A stretch of 27,039 nt of DNA, taken from positions 1 through 27,039 of the forward strand of contig CAMLDR010000039.1 in assembly GCA_946478775.1 (NCBI GenBank), read 5' to 3'. Shown here piece after piece: positions 1 to 9,892 of the stretch. The translations under genes and the position numbers were made by a program. Every line of letters starts with the position of its first letter. The stretch's first letter is position 1. The stretch comes from an uncultured Flavobacteriales bacterium. Lineage in GTDB: Bacteria > Bacteroidota > Bacteroidia > Flavobacteriales > Crocinitomicaceae. The notes below the pieces were generated by a model. It had not been told where the DNA came from, ran no database searches, and saw nothing but the letters and a program-made list of their open reading frames with translations.

Positions 1-972
1 AATTATCCCGAAATGGAACATAAGGAGGGGGTTCGTAATTACAATAGCAGAATAGCTCCTCAAAAGACTATTAACTACCAAACCATACTTAGTGAACTAG
101 AAGCAAAAGGTTGGAATTTCAACGAAGGAAGCAATGACAAAATTCTTATTATAGCGAACAGTAGGGTTGCTGAAAGGGGTGGGTTCGGTGATTTATACCG
201 AGTCTTTTCCAATAGATTTAGCTTAGGAGCTAATGATCAGCTTCTTAAAAGAGAAAACGCATTTGTGTCCTTCTTTCTAGGATCTGTAGACAAAAAGACC
301 TCATTAGAAAGAGAAACAGGAATAGAACATCTTGTTCGCTTCTATGTAAACAATGAGTATAGTAATGTCATGAAATTTCTCGGTAAGACAGGAAGTGGTG
401 GCTTTAACCTAAAAAAACACTCGAATAAAGCTGAGATCAAAAAAACAATTGATGATTTAATTAGTTTGAGAGATACGGGAAAAGTAAAGGACATTTATGA
501 TTACGTTATTGAGAATAAATTGATGTACATCAGCAGTCCCATGCTTAGGTTTCTGCAAAAAACTGAGGTTCCTACTGAAGGAATTACAGAGGAAGAATTA
601 ACTAAAATTCAACGCAATAAAACTTTTCTTGATTCTTTAATGGACTTATCTTATATACAGTTTGTCAAACTATTCAAGCATACACAAAATGAAACGGTGT
701 TTTCTACCAAGCATGGAACGAAAGGGGAGGAATATCGAAATGTACTTGTTGTTATTGATGATACAAGTTGGCCTCAGGAATACAATTTCCAAAATTTCAT
801 CAATGATATGGAAGCTAATGCTGAAAGGAAACTTCGCACCCAAAATTTGTTTTATGTTTCTTGCTCCAGAGCGGAAGAAAACCTTGTTGTATTGTCGCTT
901 TCAAAAATGGAAGAAGCTGCAATGACAGTTATTACTCGATGGTTTGAATCGGATAACATAAAGATTATTTGA
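1..972 (+). CDS. UvrD-family helicase, C-terminal part (5' truncated by window edge)
   Basis: The reading frame is open to base 1 (a first ATG occurs at 13), so the N-terminus with the Walker A motif is probably outside the window. Counting from that ATG, residues about 232-247 contain a helicase motif-V-like stretch (TKHGTKGEEYRNVLVV), and residues about 278-294 contain a motif-VI-like stretch (NLFYVSCSRAEENLVVL). This pair marks the 2A domain of superfamily 1A UvrD/Rep/PcrA helicases, which unwind DNA using ATP. Between and before them is a mostly helical region with no recognised domain. Helicases of this kind are often paired with OLD-family nucleases in defence systems such as Gabija; whether a nuclease lies upstream cannot be seen. 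The gene ends 29 bp before a kinase-like gene on the same strand. Confidence 0.8.
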   Translation, partial: NYPEMEHKEGVRNYNSRIAPQKTINYQTILSELEAKGWNFNEGSNDKILIIANSRVAERGGFGDLYRVFSNRFSLGANDQLLKRENAFVSFFLGSVDKKTSLERETGIEHLVRFYVNNEYSNVMKFLGKTGSGGFNLKKHSNKAEIKKTIDDLISLRDTGKVKDIYDYVIENKLMYISSPMLRFLQKTEVPTEGITEEELTKIQRNKTFLDSLMDLSYIQFVKLFKHTQNETVFSTKHGTKGEEYRNVLVVIDDTSWPQEYNFQNFINDMEANAERKLRTQNLFYVSCSRAEENLVVLSLSKMEEAAMTVITRWFESDNIKII

Positions 973-1001
973 ACTGTTTTTAAATAGCCCCTAATGAAGT
1001 T

Positions 1002-1718
1002 ATGATCGGAAAAACAATTCAATCAGAAAATCACACTTACAAAATAACGAAAGCTATTGCAGCTGATAATAGGCCTAACGCAAATATATACTTATGTGTC
1101 GATGAGAATGGACAAGAGTTAATTGCAAAACATTTCTATAATGGTAAAGTTAGTCCAATGGTGCCATACGGTAAAAAGAATCATTTCGGAAGAAGACGTG
1201 ATGGGAGCGAAGATGTCTTCCATGAGATTAAAAAGAAGTCAAAAGAACATGATTTTCTAATTAATCACTATGAGCGTATTTGGGTTGAAGGTCATTGGAT
1301 AATTATCATTGAATACATCAAGGGAGATCTCCTATCTGAATTCATTTCAAAACAGTATAACTCGAATCTGAATCTAGTAAAAGATGTGGTTGCTAAATTA
1401 GCGGAAACACTAAGTAGATGGCATTCAAATGGATTTGCTCATGGAGATCCTCACTTGGACAATGCTATTGTTCAAATTTGTAATGGAATTCCAAAAGTTA
1501 CTCTCATCGATTACAGTCTGATCCATCATTCTGATTTTAAATATTGCAAGCGTATTGGATGTTTTGGATCTATATATAATCGGATCAAAGAGGATTTAAG
1601 AAACGATTCCAATATGGGACCCGGCTTCCTGTATACTTTAGAAGAGTTAGAAGATAAATTAGGATTAGGAACTATTCTATCTGAGAAATTTAATGATGTT
1701 TATTATGGAAGAGGATGA
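1002..1718 (+). CDS. Small protein-kinase-like protein (HGD-type catalytic loop)
   Basis: The 238-residue protein has the key residues of a protein-kinase fold. These are a beta3-like lysine (IAKHFY, K43), a hinge-like hydrophobic strand (IIIIEYIKGDLL, about residues 100-111), a catalytic loop HGDPHLDN (147-154; D149 and N154) and a metal-binding Asp in LIDYS (D170). HGD instead of HRD and DYS instead of DFG place it nearer the RIO/Bud32/lipopolysaccharide-kinase side of the superfamily than the classical Hanks kinases. It has no membrane segment. It lies between a helicase and large STAND ATPases, so a defence role is plausible but inferred; the substrate is unknown. The start was chosen because the earlier ATG at 994 is out of frame and stops at once. 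Confidence 0.7.
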   Translation: MIGKTIQSENHTYKITKAIAADNRPNANIYLCVDENGQELIAKHFYNGKVSPMVPYGKKNHFGRRRDGSEDVFHEIKKKSKEHDFLINHYERIWVEGHWIIIIEYIKGDLLSEFISKQYNSNLNLVKDVVAKLAETLSRWHSNGFAHGDPHLDNAIVQICNGIPKVTLIDYSLIHHSDFKYCKRIGCFGSIYNRIKEDLRNDSNMGPGFLYTLEELEDKLGLGTILSEKFNDVYYGRG

Positions 1719-1735
1719 TTTATCTAACGAATATA

Positions 1736-1764
1736 TTGACAATCTTATTTAATTAGTATTTTAG
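1736..1764 (+). promoter_or_regulatory. Candidate Bacteroidota-type promoter for the STAND gene
   Basis: TTG at 1736-1738 is followed after 18 bp by TATTTTAG (1757-1764), one base off the Bacteroidota -7 consensus TAnnTTTG. It lies about 55 bp before the ATG at 1820 in the only sizeable gap of this block. This is a motif match only. Confidence 0.3.
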
Positions 1765-1819
1765 AAACTTAAAATACAGTTCTCACTATTTACAATGATA
1801 TAAAATCATTAATCTAACT

Positions 1820-4800
1820 ATGAAAATACTACACATATCTGATTTTCATTACAAATCAGGTTCCAAGCATGAAAATCATCAGCGTCAAGCAATTAAACAC
1901 TTTATTGAAAGTGGAAAACTAATCTCTGGTATTGATCTAATTGTTTTTTCAGGGGATCTAGTAAATACTGGAAAAAATAAAGATGATTTCGAGTCCGCAA
2001 AAACAGTTCTTATTACTCCACTAATAGATCATCTAAAAATTAGTGATCAAAATGTGTTTATCTGCGCTGGAAATCATGACGTAGATAGAGATGACACAAT
2101 CGAATCTATTATAAATGCTTTAGATCAAAAGAATTCTATCACATTGAACGAATTTCTTAAAAGCAATGATTACCAATATAGTCTAAAACCAACTCAAAAT
2201 TATTACGAATTTTCACAAAAATACTTTAATCGAGAAAACGATATTAATGATCCAATGTTTTCTGTTAAAAAAAGGGATGTTGAAGGAAAAAAGATTGGTG
2301 TTGTTTCCATTAATTCTGCTTGGAGAGCAGTTGGATTGAATGATGAAAAAGGTCTACTATATCCCACTGAAAAATTACAGGAGGCACTTGGACAGCTCAA
2401 GGAAGTAGACTTCAAGATCTTGGTTATGCATCATCCATTAATGGATTTCAAACAATTTAACAGCTCTGAAATCGAAGATATCATTCACCAAAACTTCAAT
2501 CTTGTACTAACAGGACATATCCACAAGAATAAAGACTCCATTGATTTATTAAGTAATACTGGAGTCATTTTTATGGGGGCACCAGCAACACTTTCTGGTG
2601 ATCAATCCTCAGAAATTGGAATTGGTCAAATAGAAATCGATTTTGAAAACTTAAAATTCAGGATTCAAAAGTTTCTTTTTGATTCAAATAACAATGTGGT
2701 TTACCTGGTTGATAAAGGTGAATACGATTTACCTTCAAGTCAGGAAAGACATGAGATAAACAAATTTCGTCTAAAGTTAAAATCCAAGTACTCTATTGAA
2801 GCTGACAAAGCTAAAGAGTTAATGGTTTCAAGAGATGATAGTAGAAACAAATCATTTCAGGAAACATGTGCAGAACCAGTACTTAAAAGTAAGCCTCAGA
2901 GTACATTTTCTGAAGAGCAGAGTCCTTTGCCTAATTTTGACTGGGAGAACTTGAATAATGAAAGTAATGACATTCATGTTTTTGGACATGGTAAATGTGG
3001 AAAAACTATACTCCTAAAGAAAATTCTATTGGATCTACTAGATGATTTTCCGACTTACAAAACAGTACCATATTATATCGACTGTAAAGATTCTAGTTTT
3101 AAAGAAAAAATTGATCTTGAAACAGAGTTTTTTAGATATTTTGAAATTAACAGAAAGAAGGCTAATGAATTAATTTCAAATGAAAAAGTTTTACTCTTAA
3201 TTGATAACTTCCACGCTGCTACAAAACAATTTATTAGTTCTATAGAAGAAATATTAGAACGTAATTCCAATGTAAGAGTAATAATGTGTTCTGATGAATC
3301 TGTTCTAAACACATTTGAAAATCTAAGATTAGATGGTAGAAATTTGATGAAGTTGTATTTTCATCGTTTAAGGAAAAAACATATTAAGCAACTATCAAAA
3401 AAGTTGCACGATCTCCCAATTGAAAAAGAAGAAGAGATTGCAGAAAAAATAGAATCAATATTTAATCGACTATCTATTCCTTTCAACTTTTGGACTGTTT
3501 CTCTATTCATTTGGATCTTTAAAAAAGACCTCAATAGTAATTTCCAAAATGATGTTGAACTTGTCAATTTATACATTGAAAAACTTTTAGAAAAAGATCG
3601 TCTTACCATTGAACAAGATAGTTTTGGATTTGATAAATACAAGAGATATTTGGCCCATCTTTCATTTGAATTATTGCAGAATCACCAAGAAAGTGGATAC
3701 GCAATATCTTATCCAAAACTTTATGAATTTACCGAGAATTATATTCTAAAAAATCCAAGAAATAATATTGGTCCTAGAGATATACTAAGATACATTGAAG
3801 AGAAAGGTATAATAAAAATCAAGCACAATGAATTATATACCTTTAGGTTAAATGGTGTGTTTGAATACTTCATTGCTCAATACATGATTATTGAGAACAA
3901 TTTCCTCCAGAATATCATTCAAGAGGATCTGCTTTATTTAACTTACGCTAACGAATTTGAAATATATGCAGGAATTAAACGAGATGACGAAAATTTTCTG
4001 AACCAAATATTTCAAAAAACTAAAAACATTTTTAGCAGTATTAATTCAAAGTATGACTCCGATGATGATGATAATTTGGATAAACTGTTAAAATCCAAGT
4101 TAGTAGAATTAAGTTCCTTTAAAGGTATAATTCATCGAATTTCGGCGGGATTAAGTGAAGGACTAACAATTGATGAGCAAGACCAGATTGAAGAGGAAAT
4201 GATACTAGATACTGGTCTAGGTATTGATGAGGGAAGTGAAGTAAAACTTAAAAACCCCATTCAAATAGATTCTTCAATCGAATCACTTGACAAGGCACTA
4301 AGTATTCTAGGTAGAGTTTATAAAAATATTGACGAAATATCTGATGAGGAACGGGTATATGAAATTTTCGATTTCATCATTAAAACAGGATGCAATTGGG
4401 GCTTTCAAGTTATTGAAGAATTAAGTCATAACGAGATAAAAGAACTTATTGAAGACTCAAATGAAGCTAGGGCTAAAGAACTATTAAACTTGTTAACCCA
4501 TTTGATCCCAACACTAGTTCAGGCAAGGTTATATGATATAATTGGGCATAAAAATTTGGAAAAAGTAATTTTAAATCGAATTGATAGATACTCGAAAAAC
4601 ACTCAAAATAATCAATACCGTTTATTCGTTTTATATTACTTATTGGTTGATATTAATCCAAGGAAACATAAAGAAAAATTGGAACAATTAATCGAATTAT
4701 TGACCATGCCAATTCTTAAATATTCTAGCACATTAAAACTCAACTTCTACATCGGATTTAAAACCAATGAAGATCCCAAACTGCTTGCGGAATATAAAAG

Positions 4801-4918
4801 ACTTCTTCAAAAGCAACAAATGAAATTTGAACCAGATGAGAGCAAAATCCCAGACTTTCAAAAGGGAGTTGAAAAACAAATCAAAACTGCAAGAATCCAA
4901 AAACAAAAAGATAGTTAG
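1820..4918 (+). CDS. Calcineurin-like phosphoesterase fused to a STAND/NACHT-type ATPase
   Basis: The 1,032-residue protein begins with a metallophosphoesterase domain (about 1-260) with all expected metal-ligand motifs: DxH (D8, H10), GD (45-46), GNHD (84-87), HH (204-205) and GHxH (232-235). After a linker comes a P-loop ATPase with Walker A GHGKCGKT (about 389-396) and Walker B-like VLLLIDN (about 457-463). A winged-helix-like segment (around RDILRYIEEKGI and YTFRLNGVFEYFIAQYM) and a helical C-terminus of about 350 residues follow. STAND ATPases sense an invader ligand with the C-terminal part, oligomerise and switch on the N-terminal effector. Here the effector would hydrolyse a phosphodiester, either nucleic acid or a nucleotide. 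The domain order fits bacterial NLR-like defence proteins. A nuclease-like STAND gene starts 61 bp downstream. Confidence 0.8.
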   Translation: MKILHISDFHYKSGSKHENHQRQAIKHFIESGKLISGIDLIVFSGDLVNTGKNKDDFESAKTVLITPLIDHLKISDQNVFICAGNHDVDRDDTIESIINALDQKNSITLNEFLKSNDYQYSLKPTQNYYEFSQKYFNRENDINDPMFSVKKRDVEGKKIGVVSINSAWRAVGLNDEKGLLYPTEKLQEALGQLKEVDFKILVMHHPLMDFKQFNSSEIEDIIHQNFNLVLTGHIHKNKDSIDLLSNTGVIFMGAPATLSGDQSSEIGIGQIEIDFENLKFRIQKFLFDSNNNVVYLVDKGEYDLPSSQERHEINKFRLKLKSKYSIEADKAKELMVSRDDSRNKSFQETCAEPVLKSKPQSTFSEEQSPLPNFDWENLNNESNDIHVFGHGKCGKTILLKKILLDLLDDFPTYKTVPYYIDCKDSSFKEKIDLETEFFRYFEINRKKANELISNEKVLLLIDNFHAATKQFISSIEEILERNSNVRVIMCSDESVLNTFENLRLDGRNLMKLYFHRLRKKHIKQLSKKLHDLPIEKEEEIAEKIESIFNRLSIPFNFWTVSLFIWIFKKDLNSNFQNDVELVNLYIEKLLEKDRLTIEQDSFGFDKYKRYLAHLSFELLQNHQESGYAISYPKLYEFTENYILKNPRNNIGPRDILRYIEEKGIIKIKHNELYTFRLNGVFEYFIAQYMIIENNFLQNIIQEDLLYLTYANEFEIYAGIKRDDENFLNQIFQKTKNIFSSINSKYDSDDDDNLDKLLKSKLVELSSFKGIIHRISAGLSEGLTIDEQDQIEEEMILDTGLGIDEGSEVKLKNPIQIDSSIESLDKALSILGRVYKNIDEISDEERVYEIFDFIIKTGCNWGFQVIEELSHNEIKELIEDSNEARAKELLNLLTHLIPTLVQARLYDIIGHKNLEKVILNRIDRYSKNTQNNQYRLFVLYYLLVDINPRKHKEKLEQLIELLTMPILKYSSTLKLNFYIGFKTNEDPKLLAEYKRLLQKQQMKFEPDESKIPDFQKGVEKQIKTARIQKQKDS

Positions 4919-4979
4919 TTGTAGAATATTACTTTAAAGGATAATAGTAATCTACCGTAAATCCAAAAGGATAAACAAA

Positions 4980-7900
4980 ATGGCAGAAAGAGGAGGATCA
5001 TCAACAATCGCAGGGGTAGAATACGAACAATGGGTGTTTGTTTACTATATGTCTCAATTGATTTTTAGTGATGATGACAATAGCACGGTCACTCCACAAA
5101 AAGTGAGGGAGAAGGATCCTCTTGCACAAGATTCTCAAAAGAAAGTGTTTGTGGACGATTTAGTGATTAATAAGGACAGCGAAACAACCTACTGTACTAT
5201 CAAACAACATTCTCCTACTGCCACTTGGAATGTGAGCCAATTGAAATCGAATGGAATTATTTCTGATATAAAAAAACAGTTTGAAGCCAGCCCTAATGGA
5301 AAGATTAAAATCATATCACAATCTGACTCACTAATAATTAGAGAGTTAAAAAGGCTGAAAGGGGTTAAGACAAGAGCTGAAATACAAAGTGCTCTGGGAT
5401 CTGCAATTCTTTTAAAGGAATGGGACGAGTTAGTAACAGCATTTGAATATGATGAGGAAAAAATGCTCGAACTATCTCTGAATCTTGATATGTTACTTCT
5501 AGATACCGAAATAATAGAAGAAACTGTTTCGAAATTATTCTCACTGAAATTTAACGTTCCGGAATGGTATATGGAAACTCTTTTTAAATTTTCCTTCTCT
5601 CGCTCAGTTTCAAAACTTCCAACTAAGCGGAGTGCGGTTCTAGATTATTTATCAGAAAAAGGAATCGTTGAGAAGTCTAGAATTTCCATGGATCAAACAC
5701 TAAATAGTGTTTTGAATTCAACAATAAATTTGGAAGAAGCTGTGTCCCCATATGATTTGGATTATATTGACAGAAAAGAGGTTCAAAAGATATTAGATTG
5801 GGTTAACTCACCAAGAAACTGGAAGGAAAACACTTCAAAATTGTTAACTGTGACAGGAAAAGCCGGAATGGGTAAAACTACAATTTTGCAGAAGATTCTT
5901 CTGGATCTTAAAAGTCAAAACATCCCAGTTTTAGCAATTAAGGCTGATAAAATTGATTTTCGCAATTCAGAAGAACTGAAAGATTTACTTCGATTACCTG
6001 ATACAATTGATAGGGTTCTTAGTTTATTATCGGATTCCAACCCATTAACGGTTCTACTTATAGATCAGATTGATGCTTTATCATTAGCACTTTCTACCAA
6101 CAGGTCTCTTTTGAACAGATATAAGGATTTAATTGCATTTGCCCACAGACTACCTAATGTATTAGTAATACTATCCTGCAGAACTTATGATCTGAACAAT
6201 GATTTGGAATTAAAGCAGTATGGGAAAAATGAAATTATCGAAGTCAAATCACTTGAAGAAAGTGAAGTAATTGATGTAATTAAGCAGTTAGGAATTGAAG
6301 AAACTAAAATATCCAAGGAGACATTATCAGTTCTAATCACTCCTCTGCATCTAGCTATTTTCGTTGAGTTATTTAAGTCTGATTCGCAAATAGACTTGAA
6401 CTTTTCATCTCTCAGAGAATTATATGATAGACTTTGGGAGCGGAAAATCTCAAAATCCGAAAATCGTCAAAAATTAGCAGATTTAATAGGTACTGTATCA
6501 AATACAATGTACACTAATCAAACTCTAAAAATAAATCGAACATTTTTTGATTTCGACTATTATCAAGAAATTAAATATCTATTTTCAGAGGGGATTTTTC
6601 AGGGATATAAAAACGATATTTCATTTTTTCATCAAACATTTTTTGATTATTCTTTAGCGAGACATTTCGTCGCATCCGGGAAAAAGATAAGTGAAGAACT
6701 CCTGATAGGAGATCAAGGACTTTATCAACGACCAAGGATTAAAGCTGTATTAGAATATCAGCAGCAAGCAAATGAAGATAATTTTCTAAAAGAGTGTAAT
6801 ACAATTCTTTTTGATTCCAAGTATAGAGTACATATCAAATACCTGGTAATTAATTTAATTGGCTTTTTAGAGTTCGAAAATGTCAATTACAAGGCGATCG
6901 GAAAGAAATTACTAAATGATCCTAATCTTCAAGTCCCATTCTTGAAAAGTATTCTTAGCGCCAGTTGGATCCGTTTTCTAATTGATTCTCCCAAACTAGA
7001 TATCACTAATGATGAGATCCAAGAGGGTTTTTTTGATATATGTAATACCAATGGTAGGAATTATCCCAATTTTATAATTGAGCTTATTACTAAGTACGAA
7101 TCTGATTTGAATCAGGAAAGGTTAGTACACTCATTGTCTTTATGCGTGGATGTTAAAAACCAGGATTACCTTCGAATGTACAAATCCTATATGTCGATGT
7201 TTCTTTCATGGGATTATAGATTTTATGTTATTCTGCAGGCGGCATTAAATGATAGAGAATACAATTTCTTTGCAGATGAAATAGATTCCTTCTCCATTCT
7301 CAAGCTTGAAGCTGGAGAAACAAAGATGTCCGTTTTCTCATCAATGTTTTATAATCTTTTTGAAAGACTCTGGGACGAATCTCCTCCTGAAGCATATAGA
7401 GCCTCAAAAAAATTGTTCTTTATAATATGTGAGCAAAGCGAATCAAAATATCAACGCAGCAAATATATCGAATGTGACGCTTATTCATCGTTTAATGGTT
7501 TGGAAGTAGAAAGTGGAGATGAACAGCATAAACTTTATATCTGGATAGTCAATTATCTATGTGAAAAGATTACTAATGAAGAATTGTATTTGGATGAACT
7601 AAATGAATTTTTACTGTCTAAGCATCAGGTTTCAATTTGTATAGGACTGGAAGTAATGATTAGACTTCAAATTACTAATAAAGGATACTCATTTCTAAAT
7701 AATCCTGATTTATGGGAAGAGTATAGACATCTTGATGATCTATTCCAGTATTTGGTCGGAGAACTTATATCAGTAATTTATCCTTTACTAAGTTATTTAC
7801 AACAAGAAGAAATCTATCAAAATTGTAACACATTAAAAGATTGGTCCACCGGTACAAGTTGGATTTCAGATAAGAAAACCAGAAACTATTGGATGTTTGA

Positions 7901-9440
7901 AGATCGCTATAAATTGATTTCGAAAATCCCCGTGGAATTTATCAATGAGTCTCCAGAAAGAAAAAAGCAACTAAATGAGTATAAAAGAAGATTTAAAGAT
8001 CTTAAATGGGATAGACCTTCAGGACCAAGAGCAACATTAAGTTCAGGAAGTATTCCTTTACCTGAGGCTGCTTACAAATCGATGTCTATAGATGATCTAA
8101 GAGAATCCTTCGTTAGAATTAATAATAATAGATTTAGCAGAAGTGTCTCTCTATATGGTCACGCGGAGGCATTCAAGAAATTATGTATTAATGAACCCAA
8201 AAAGTACTTTCCTTTGCTTGAGGATATGGTGATTTCTACTCCCGGAAATCAAATTAATCCTATTTATACCATTTATGGTATTCTAGGCTTTTTTGAGTCT
8301 AAATATGACTTTACTAAGGCAATTAAACTACTCCATTCAATTATAGAAAAAGCAAATGATTTTGAAGGCGAATCATATTATTTATTGACCATTATTTCCG
8401 ATTGTTTAGAAAAGGGATTTTATGATGACAAAATGTTTGGCTATTTGAAAAATCTAATTGTTACCCATTGCAAAGAGAAGGATGAATCACATACGCATAC
8501 AATTGACCATCTATTGAATTGGATTAGAATTGAACCATATCAGAGTAAAGTCTTTGAAATTATTGAAGCAATTTCAACATCGAAAAGCACAAAGATGAAG
8601 CTTTACCTATTAAGGTCACTTTCAAGGGTTGGTTATGTAGATGATAAAAGGACATTTGATATCTTTTTGAAGTTGATGTACTCCTTGAGAACAGTTGAGA
8701 AATACAGTAACGCTAGGTACGTCATTCAGTATACTCTTTATGATCATTTTAAAGAAATAAAACCAATCCTTTTACAGGGGCTCAAAAAAATCAAGGAGGA
8801 ACAAATACTTCAATGGTATGGTCAACTTGTAGGTATTATATGGATTAATGATTTGGTTAGTACCCCGTCAATTTTAAACAAAGCAGAAATAATTTCGGAG
8901 GAATATAAAGATGGCATACTTGATATCTCTATCTCGGTTTTAAAGGATAAACCTAAAGATTCTGTTCCCTACAAAAGGGCTATGGAGATAGTTGAAAAGT
9001 ACTTGAACGAATCTAATGAGAAACTTTATACAAATTATCAGGCATTGATTCGTTCTATAACTAGAGCGAACTTTTTGGATTATTTTGACTTTCTAATTAA
9101 ATACGTCCATTCAAATGTCCGAAACGTTGCTAATAGATCAGGGGATTTAGTGAATAAACTACATGAAGTTGCCGCTCAATTCCCTGATGAATGCATTATT
9201 CTATGCGAGCAAGAACTAAAATCTCCGAGTTTTATAAATCAGCTCGATTTTTATAGTCGAGATAAAAGTATTTTCGATGTTCTAGTAAAGGCACATAATG
9301 CTTTACCGTTTATCGGTGAAGAGGACAAGCGTCAAAAAGTTTTGGATATGATAGACCGATCACTTGAAATTGTCGTTAAATCTAAATCCCATTATTTGAC
9401 TGAAACATTTTCGATCCTTGCTCAGAATGAATCAGATTAA
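4980..9440 (+). CDS. Giant STAND ATPase with possible DUF4297/Cap4-like nuclease head
   Basis: The 1,486-residue protein has a short N-terminal domain starting near AGVEYEQWVFVYYM (residues 11-24), with FVDDLVI (57-63) and a strand ending in TIKQHS (73-78). This resembles the DUF4297 dsDNA-endonuclease layout, but the residue two before Lys75 is Thr rather than the usual Glu/Gln, so the nuclease call is tentative. A clear P-loop ATPase follows: Walker A GKAGMGKTT (about 293-301), Walker B TVLLIDQID (about 357-365), sensor-like VILSCRTYDL and a PLHLAIFVEL helix. About 900 residues of helical sequence follow, suited to ligand recognition. This is the Avs/STAND plan. An A-rich leader with AAAGGA precedes the ATG. 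Its stop codon overlaps the convergent lipoprotein gene by 4 bp. Confidence 0.75.
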   Translation: MAERGGSSTIAGVEYEQWVFVYYMSQLIFSDDDNSTVTPQKVREKDPLAQDSQKKVFVDDLVINKDSETTYCTIKQHSPTATWNVSQLKSNGIISDIKKQFEASPNGKIKIISQSDSLIIRELKRLKGVKTRAEIQSALGSAILLKEWDELVTAFEYDEEKMLELSLNLDMLLLDTEIIEETVSKLFSLKFNVPEWYMETLFKFSFSRSVSKLPTKRSAVLDYLSEKGIVEKSRISMDQTLNSVLNSTINLEEAVSPYDLDYIDRKEVQKILDWVNSPRNWKENTSKLLTVTGKAGMGKTTILQKILLDLKSQNIPVLAIKADKIDFRNSEELKDLLRLPDTIDRVLSLLSDSNPLTVLLIDQIDALSLALSTNRSLLNRYKDLIAFAHRLPNVLVILSCRTYDLNNDLELKQYGKNEIIEVKSLEESEVIDVIKQLGIEETKISKETLSVLITPLHLAIFVELFKSDSQIDLNFSSLRELYDRLWERKISKSENRQKLADLIGTVSNTMYTNQTLKINRTFFDFDYYQEIKYLFSEGIFQGYKNDISFFHQTFFDYSLARHFVASGKKISEELLIGDQGLYQRPRIKAVLEYQQQANEDNFLKECNTILFDSKYRVHIKYLVINLIGFLEFENVNYKAIGKKLLNDPNLQVPFLKSILSASWIRFLIDSPKLDITNDEIQEGFFDICNTNGRNYPNFIIELITKYESDLNQERLVHSLSLCVDVKNQDYLRMYKSYMSMFLSWDYRFYVILQAALNDREYNFFADEIDSFSILKLEAGETKMSVFSSMFYNLFERLWDESPPEAYRASKKLFFIICEQSESKYQRSKYIECDAYSSFNGLEVESGDEQHKLYIWIVNYLCEKITNEELYLDELNEFLLSKHQVSICIGLEVMIRLQITNKGYSFLNNPDLWEEYRHLDDLFQYLVGELISVIYPLLSYLQQEEIYQNCNTLKDWSTGTSWISDKKTRNYWMFEDRYKLISKIPVEFINESPERKKQLNEYKRRFKDLKWDRPSGPRATLSSGSIPLPEAAYKSMSIDDLRESFVRINNNRFSRSVSLYGHAEAFKKLCINEPKKYFPLLEDMVISTPGNQINPIYTIYGILGFFESKYDFTKAIKLLHSIIEKANDFEGESYYLLTIISDCLEKGFYDDKMFGYLKNLIVTHCKEKDESHTHTIDHLLNWIRIEPYQSKVFEIIEAISTSKSTKMKLYLLRSLSRVGYVDDKRTFDIFLKLMYSLRTVEKYSNARYVIQYTLYDHFKEIKPILLQGLKKIKEEQILQWYGQLVGIIWINDLVSTPSILNKAEIISEEYKDGILDISISVLKDKPKDSVPYKRAMEIVEKYLNESNEKLYTNYQALIRSITRANFLDYFDFLIKYVHSNVRNVANRSGDLVNKLHEVAAQFPDECIILCEQELKSPSFINQLDFYSRDKSIFDVLVKAHNALPFIGEEDKRQKVLDMIDRSLEIVVKSKSHYLTETFSILAQNESD

Positions 9441-9892
9441 TAATTCACAAAATAATAAGTCGTTTCCTCACCATCAATAACAATATTCATCGTCATTGCT
9501 CTTTTACTTGGGGTAATGTAGATCTTAGCATTGTTTAATGACTGATTAGGCCAAGCACCGGTAGGAAGCATGTCCTTGTATGCGTTATAATCCGTAATAC
9601 CCAATCTAAGTTCATTATCATTACCGCGGTCCGATTTAGCTAATTTGATATCAACAGTTCCCTCAGTTGTTCCTCCTTTCCAGGACATGGTTTCTTTTTC
9701 GCTGTCGATCCATACCTTAATTGCTTCGTACAAGATCTGAGTAGTGCTGTCTGTGTAAATACATGGAGACGGGTAGGGCTTTTCAAATGTTCCGTTAGCC
9801 AATTTGAGCAGACGCTTTTCTTTACAGCTTACAGAACTAAGCAGAATTAATACGATAGGGAGTAGGGTTAAAAATTTGGTTATTGATCTCAT
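9437..9892 (-). CDS. Small predicted lipoprotein
   Basis: The 151-residue product starts with a basic n-region (MRSITK), a hydrophobic stretch and a lipobox ending in SSVSC, with Cys23 as the predicted lipidation site. It should be exported and anchored in an envelope membrane. The mature part is probably beta-rich (for example TTEGTVDIKLAKSD, AKIYITPSKRAMTMNIVID), and I recognise no family. Its ATG overlaps the stop of the upstream HTH gene by 4 nt (ATGA), so the two are probably translated together. That is an odd partnership for a transposase OrfA-like protein. Confidence 0.7.
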   Translation of the reverse strand: MRSITKFLTLLPIVLILLSSVSCKEKRLLKLANGTFEKPYPSPCIYTDSTTQILYEAIKVWIDSEKETMSWKGGTTEGTVDIKLAKSDRGNDNELRLGITDYNAYKDMLPTGAWPNQSLNNAKIYITPSKRAMTMNIVIDGEETTYYFVNY

